NCBI GenBank assembly: GCA_002347125.1
Contig: DDXG01000277.1
Location: 1 to 15,094, forward strand
Length of the DNA: 15,094 bases
Direction of reading: 5' to 3'
Source: Phycisphaerales bacterium UBA2266
Lineage (GTDB): Bacteria > Planctomycetota > Phycisphaerae > Sedimentisphaerales > Anaerobacaceae
Both the position numbers and the translations under genes were made by a program. Each line of letters begins with the position of its first letter. Positions within the stretch are counted from its first letter, which is position 1. The notes beneath the pieces are model-generated. The model had not been told where the DNA came from. It was given only the letters and a program-made list of their open reading frames with translations, and made no database searches. Shown here one piece after another: positions 13,334 through 15,094 of the stretch.

Positions 13334-13879
13334 ATGTTCCACGTCGCGAGGACACGATTGCGTCTGGGCCTAACGGCTCTGATACTGATTCTCTCACCAG
13401 CGGTCTGCCTGGCGTTTGAAGTGGCGGTGCTTGTCCAGCATACGCCATCGCACGGTGGCGCTACGAACCCCGATGCCGGCGTTCACCGGTTCCGGACCGA
13501 CTCGGATGTTGTTCTGACCGCGATACCCAATCCCGGCTTTGAGTTCCAGTACTGGCTGGGTGACGTCGGCGATCCGGCGGCTATGAGCACGCGGTTGGTC
13601 GTCAACAAGCCCAAGATTGTCATCGCGGTGTTTGCACCGACGCGACTTGATGAAGTGTCGCCGTTAATCAGCGGCGGTGTTGGCGAAGTCCACTGGCTTG
13701 GCAGTGGCGGTCCGGTTGCGTCGCCGGGGGAGTCTTTAGATTCGGGCTTCTCTTCCGGCGGGGGCTCTCGAAGGCGTGACAACGGCGACGAGGGAGAGAT
13801 TCCGGAGCCGGCCACAATGATCCTTGTGGCGGCGGGGATGCTGGCGGTGACCCGCAGGCGATTGAACAAGCCGGCTTGA
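13334..13879 (+). CDS. PEP-CTERM surface protein with a divergent InlB B-repeat domain
   Basis: 181 residues. The N-terminal signal peptide (about 1-27, with LGLTALILIL and AVCLA) is followed by a domain at 37-100. This domain has THE InlB B-repeat/'bacterial repeat' pattern: VVLTAIPNPGFEFQYWLGDV and a final KIVIAVF strand. A low-complexity Gly/Ser-rich acidic linker (112-154) leads to a PEP-CTERM sorting signal: IPEPAT (156-161), a hydrophobic segment MILVAAGMLAV, then RRR (174-176). Such proteins are cut and anchored or released by an exosortase, which must be encoded elsewhere. It has GGAGCGGGG before the ATG and its own promoter at 13191. The short single-domain ectodomain suggests an adhesive or matrix role; the binding partner is unknown. 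It converges with the GH130 gene. Confidence 0.85.
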   Translation: MFHVARTRLRLGLTALILILSPAVCLAFEVAVLVQHTPSHGGATNPDAGVHRFRTDSDVVLTAIPNPGFEFQYWLGDVGDPAAMSTRLVVNKPKIVIAVFAPTRLDEVSPLISGGVGEVHWLGSGGPVASPGESLDSGFSSGGGSRRRDNGDEGEIPEPATMILVAAGMLAVTRRRLNKPA

Positions 13880-13886
13880 AGGGCGA

Positions 13887-13902
13887 GCGGCCGCGGGGCC
13901 GC
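13887..13902. terminator. GC-rich hairpin between convergent genes
   Basis: GCGGCC (13887-13892), a four-base loop, then GGCCGC (13897-13902), placed 8 bases after the PEP-CTERM stop and 45 bases from the GH130 stop. There is no T tract, so it may terminate poorly or simply protect mRNA ends. Confidence 0.3.
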
Positions 13903-13946
13903 GGGGCCGACGGGGGCGAGTCCCACCCAATGCCATCGCTGTTGGT

Positions 13947-14900
13947 CTAGACCCTCGGGCACGACAACATGTATTCCATGCACTCGCTCAAGCGGGCTGT
14001 AGCGACGGCGATGGTGTTGTCGGCGGCTCCATAGTACAATCGAAGCTCGTCCTTCTGCTTCTCTACAACGGCGCCCGTGACGAATACGACGTCGCTGACG
14101 TCGCCGACCCGTTCATACAGTGCATGGGGACCGAGCACCCACTCTTGGCTGCGGCGCAGCACCTTCCACGGCATTTCCAGATCCAGCAGGGCCGCACCGG
14201 TGCGATAGATCGCGCCGGCGGTGGTGTTGCGGACCCCGTGATAGAACACGAGCCAGCCTTCCTCCGTTTCGATGGGCTGACAGGCCAGCCCCACGCGGGC
14301 GCAATCCCAGTATGCGTGGCGAATCGGCATGAGCAGTTGGTGGTCGCCCCAGTGTCGCAGATCCGGTGAGAAGCTGATCCACATGTGGGCTTCGCCGCGG
14401 ACGATGGGCCGGTGAATCAGGGCGAACCGGCCGTTGAAACGCCTGGGGAACAGGCATGCGTCTTTGTCCTCGGGGGGCAGCAGGGAGCCCAGTTTGGCGA
14501 AAGAATGGAAGTCCTTGGTGATGGCCAGCGAGACCACCGGACCGCCCTCGCCGAACGACACGTATGTCACCGCGTACTGTTTCTGCTCCTCCAGCCAGAC
14601 GATCCGCGGGTCTTCCAGGCCCCATCGCTCCTCGCCGGTGCTCTGGTCGGCCTCCAGCGTAGGTCGCGGATCGATGCGCCAGTCGGTGAAACCGTCGGCG
14701 CTTCGTGCGACGGTCAAGTGGGAGAATCCCCGCATATCCTCCACCCGCACCAGCAACAGGGTATCGCCGTTGACCTGTGCGGCGGCCGGATTGAACACGG
14801 CGTTGGTCGCATAGGGCCAGTCATCGGCCCTCAGGATCGGATTACCCTGGTACCGCGTGAAGAGGCCGTGGGCCTTCTTCTGACGTGAAAGCTCCATCAT
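13947..14900 (-). CDS. GH130 family beta-mannoside phosphorylase-like protein
   Basis: A 317-residue five-bladed propeller glycosidase of family GH130. These enzymes phosphorolyse, or in some subfamilies hydrolyse, beta-mannosides. Landmarks in order: RYQGNPIL, NAVFNPAAAQ, LLLVRVEDM, GLEDPRIV (the Asp equivalent to the catalytic acid, about residue 97), KDACLFPRR, IHRP, WISFSPDLRHWG, WDCARVG, GWLVFYHGV, GAALLDLEMP, YYGAADNTIAVA. The Arg/His residues in the KDACLFP-to-HRP stretch suit phosphate binding, so phosphorylase is favoured, but the substrate cannot be told. The start at 14900 (two ATG codons in a row) has AGGA 9 bases upstream. A longer frame to a GTG at 14942 overlaps the ABC gene stop and adds only 14 residues. 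It lies about 35 bases downstream of the ABC gene, so they are probably co-transcribed. There is no signal peptide, so it acts in the cytoplasm. Confidence 0.88.
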   Translation of the reverse strand: MMELSRQKKAHGLFTRYQGNPILRADDWPYATNAVFNPAAAQVNGDTLLLVRVEDMRGFSHLTVARSADGFTDWRIDPRPTLEADQSTGEERWGLEDPRIVWLEEQKQYAVTYVSFGEGGPVVSLAITKDFHSFAKLGSLLPPEDKDACLFPRRFNGRFALIHRPIVRGEAHMWISFSPDLRHWGDHQLLMPIRHAYWDCARVGLACQPIETEEGWLVFYHGVRNTTAGAIYRTGAALLDLEMPWKVLRRSQEWVLGPHALYERVGDVSDVVFVTGAVVEKQKDELRLYYGAADNTIAVATARLSECMEYMLSCPRV

Positions 14901-14934
14901 ACACTTCATTCCTGAATCAACAGCACACTTGCGA

Positions 14935-15094
14935 TTAGGCACGCATCAACTGCGTCTCGTACAGAGTCTGATACAGCGGGCAATTCTTGATCAATTCTTC
15001 GTGCAGGCCCTGGGCGATGATCCGCCCCTGGTCCATTACGACGATCAGGTCGGCGCTGATGACCGTGCTGAAACGATGCGCGATGATGAAACTG
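14935..15094 (-). CDS. ABC transporter ATP-binding/permease protein, C-terminal end (runs off right edge)
   Basis: The last 52 residues of an ABC ATPase are visible, ending with TAA at 14937-14935. They start SFIIAHRFSTVISADLIVVM, containing the H-loop histidine (IAHRFSTV) and the D-loop-following strand. DQGRIIAQGLHEELI and YQTLYETQ follow, the standard ending of MsbA/LmrA-type exporters that fuse a membrane domain to the ATPase. The rest is outside the window, so the transported substrate is unknown. The 35-base gap to GH130 suggests a joint operon, perhaps for glycan or glycolipid handling. Confidence 0.85.
   Translation of the reverse strand, partial: SFIIAHRFSTVISADLIVVMDQGRIIAQGLHEELIKNCPLYQTLYETQLMRA

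Noticed and set aside
13025..13373. Frames on both strands between the terminator and the PEP-CTERM gene
   Set aside because: They have poor start signals, no family resemblance and mutual overlap; the promoter at 13191 and the leader of the PEP-CTERM gene explain the region better.
1..15094. CRISPR arrays, tRNA or rRNA genes, transposases
   Set aside because: No regularly spaced repeats, cloverleaf-like sequences or transposase motifs were seen on either strand by reading; short or unusual cases could be missed without a search tool.

Overview
The window looks like chromosomal DNA of a planctomycete, most likely class Phycisphaerae or a relative. This is inferred from gene content: a PEP-CTERM surface protein with an InlB-type repeat, a 57-residue histone H1-like protein, a very large secreted protein made of beta-helices, PKD-like domains and propeller repeats, and a C-terminal module resembling ones known from that group. 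GC content is high except for an AT-richer stretch around 12742-13330. No rRNA, tRNA, CRISPR array or intact insertion sequence was seen.

Layout. Positions 1-944 (minus strand) hold three tightly overlapping reading frames: a start-less remnant, an unknown 174-residue protein, and a protein open at the left edge with a recombinase-like DNA-binding motif. This resembles the end of an integrated element. Positions 1008-1860 (minus) carry a FabZ-like dehydratase and, upstream of it, the H1-like protein behind a good sigma-70-type promoter. Positions 2254-6238 (minus) form a probable four-gene operon with gaps of 59, 23 and 30 bases: LysR-type regulator, HAD phosphatase, LolA-like periplasmic protein, and a 521-residue protein with an embedded HPr-like domain. 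The LysR gene comes first, with two matching 15-base dyads at its promoter, so it may control itself and the operon.

On the plus strand follow a type 4 uracil-DNA glycosylase (6446-7237), a gap with nested inverted repeats and a possible terminator, and the 1359-residue secreted protein (7596-11675), which converges on a PanB homologue (11854-12711, minus) across a shared hairpin terminator. The AT-richer stretch 12742-13330 has no convincing protein gene. It does contain the strongest intrinsic terminator in the window, on the plus strand with no gene in front of it, so a small RNA is plausible. A PEP-CTERM protein (13334-13879, plus) converges on a GH130 mannoside phosphorylase-like gene (minus), which lies just downstream of the 3' end of an ABC exporter gene that runs off the right edge.

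Functionally the window mixes housekeeping genes (PanB, uracil-DNA glycosylase, FabZ-like), envelope and surface genes (LolA-like, PEP-CTERM, giant beta-helix protein, ABC exporter with GH130) and a candidate phosphocarrier-type regulatory protein. The best leads for something undescribed are the HPr-like 521-residue protein, the candidate small RNA near 12920-13071, and the architecture and duplicated C-terminal module of the giant secreted protein.
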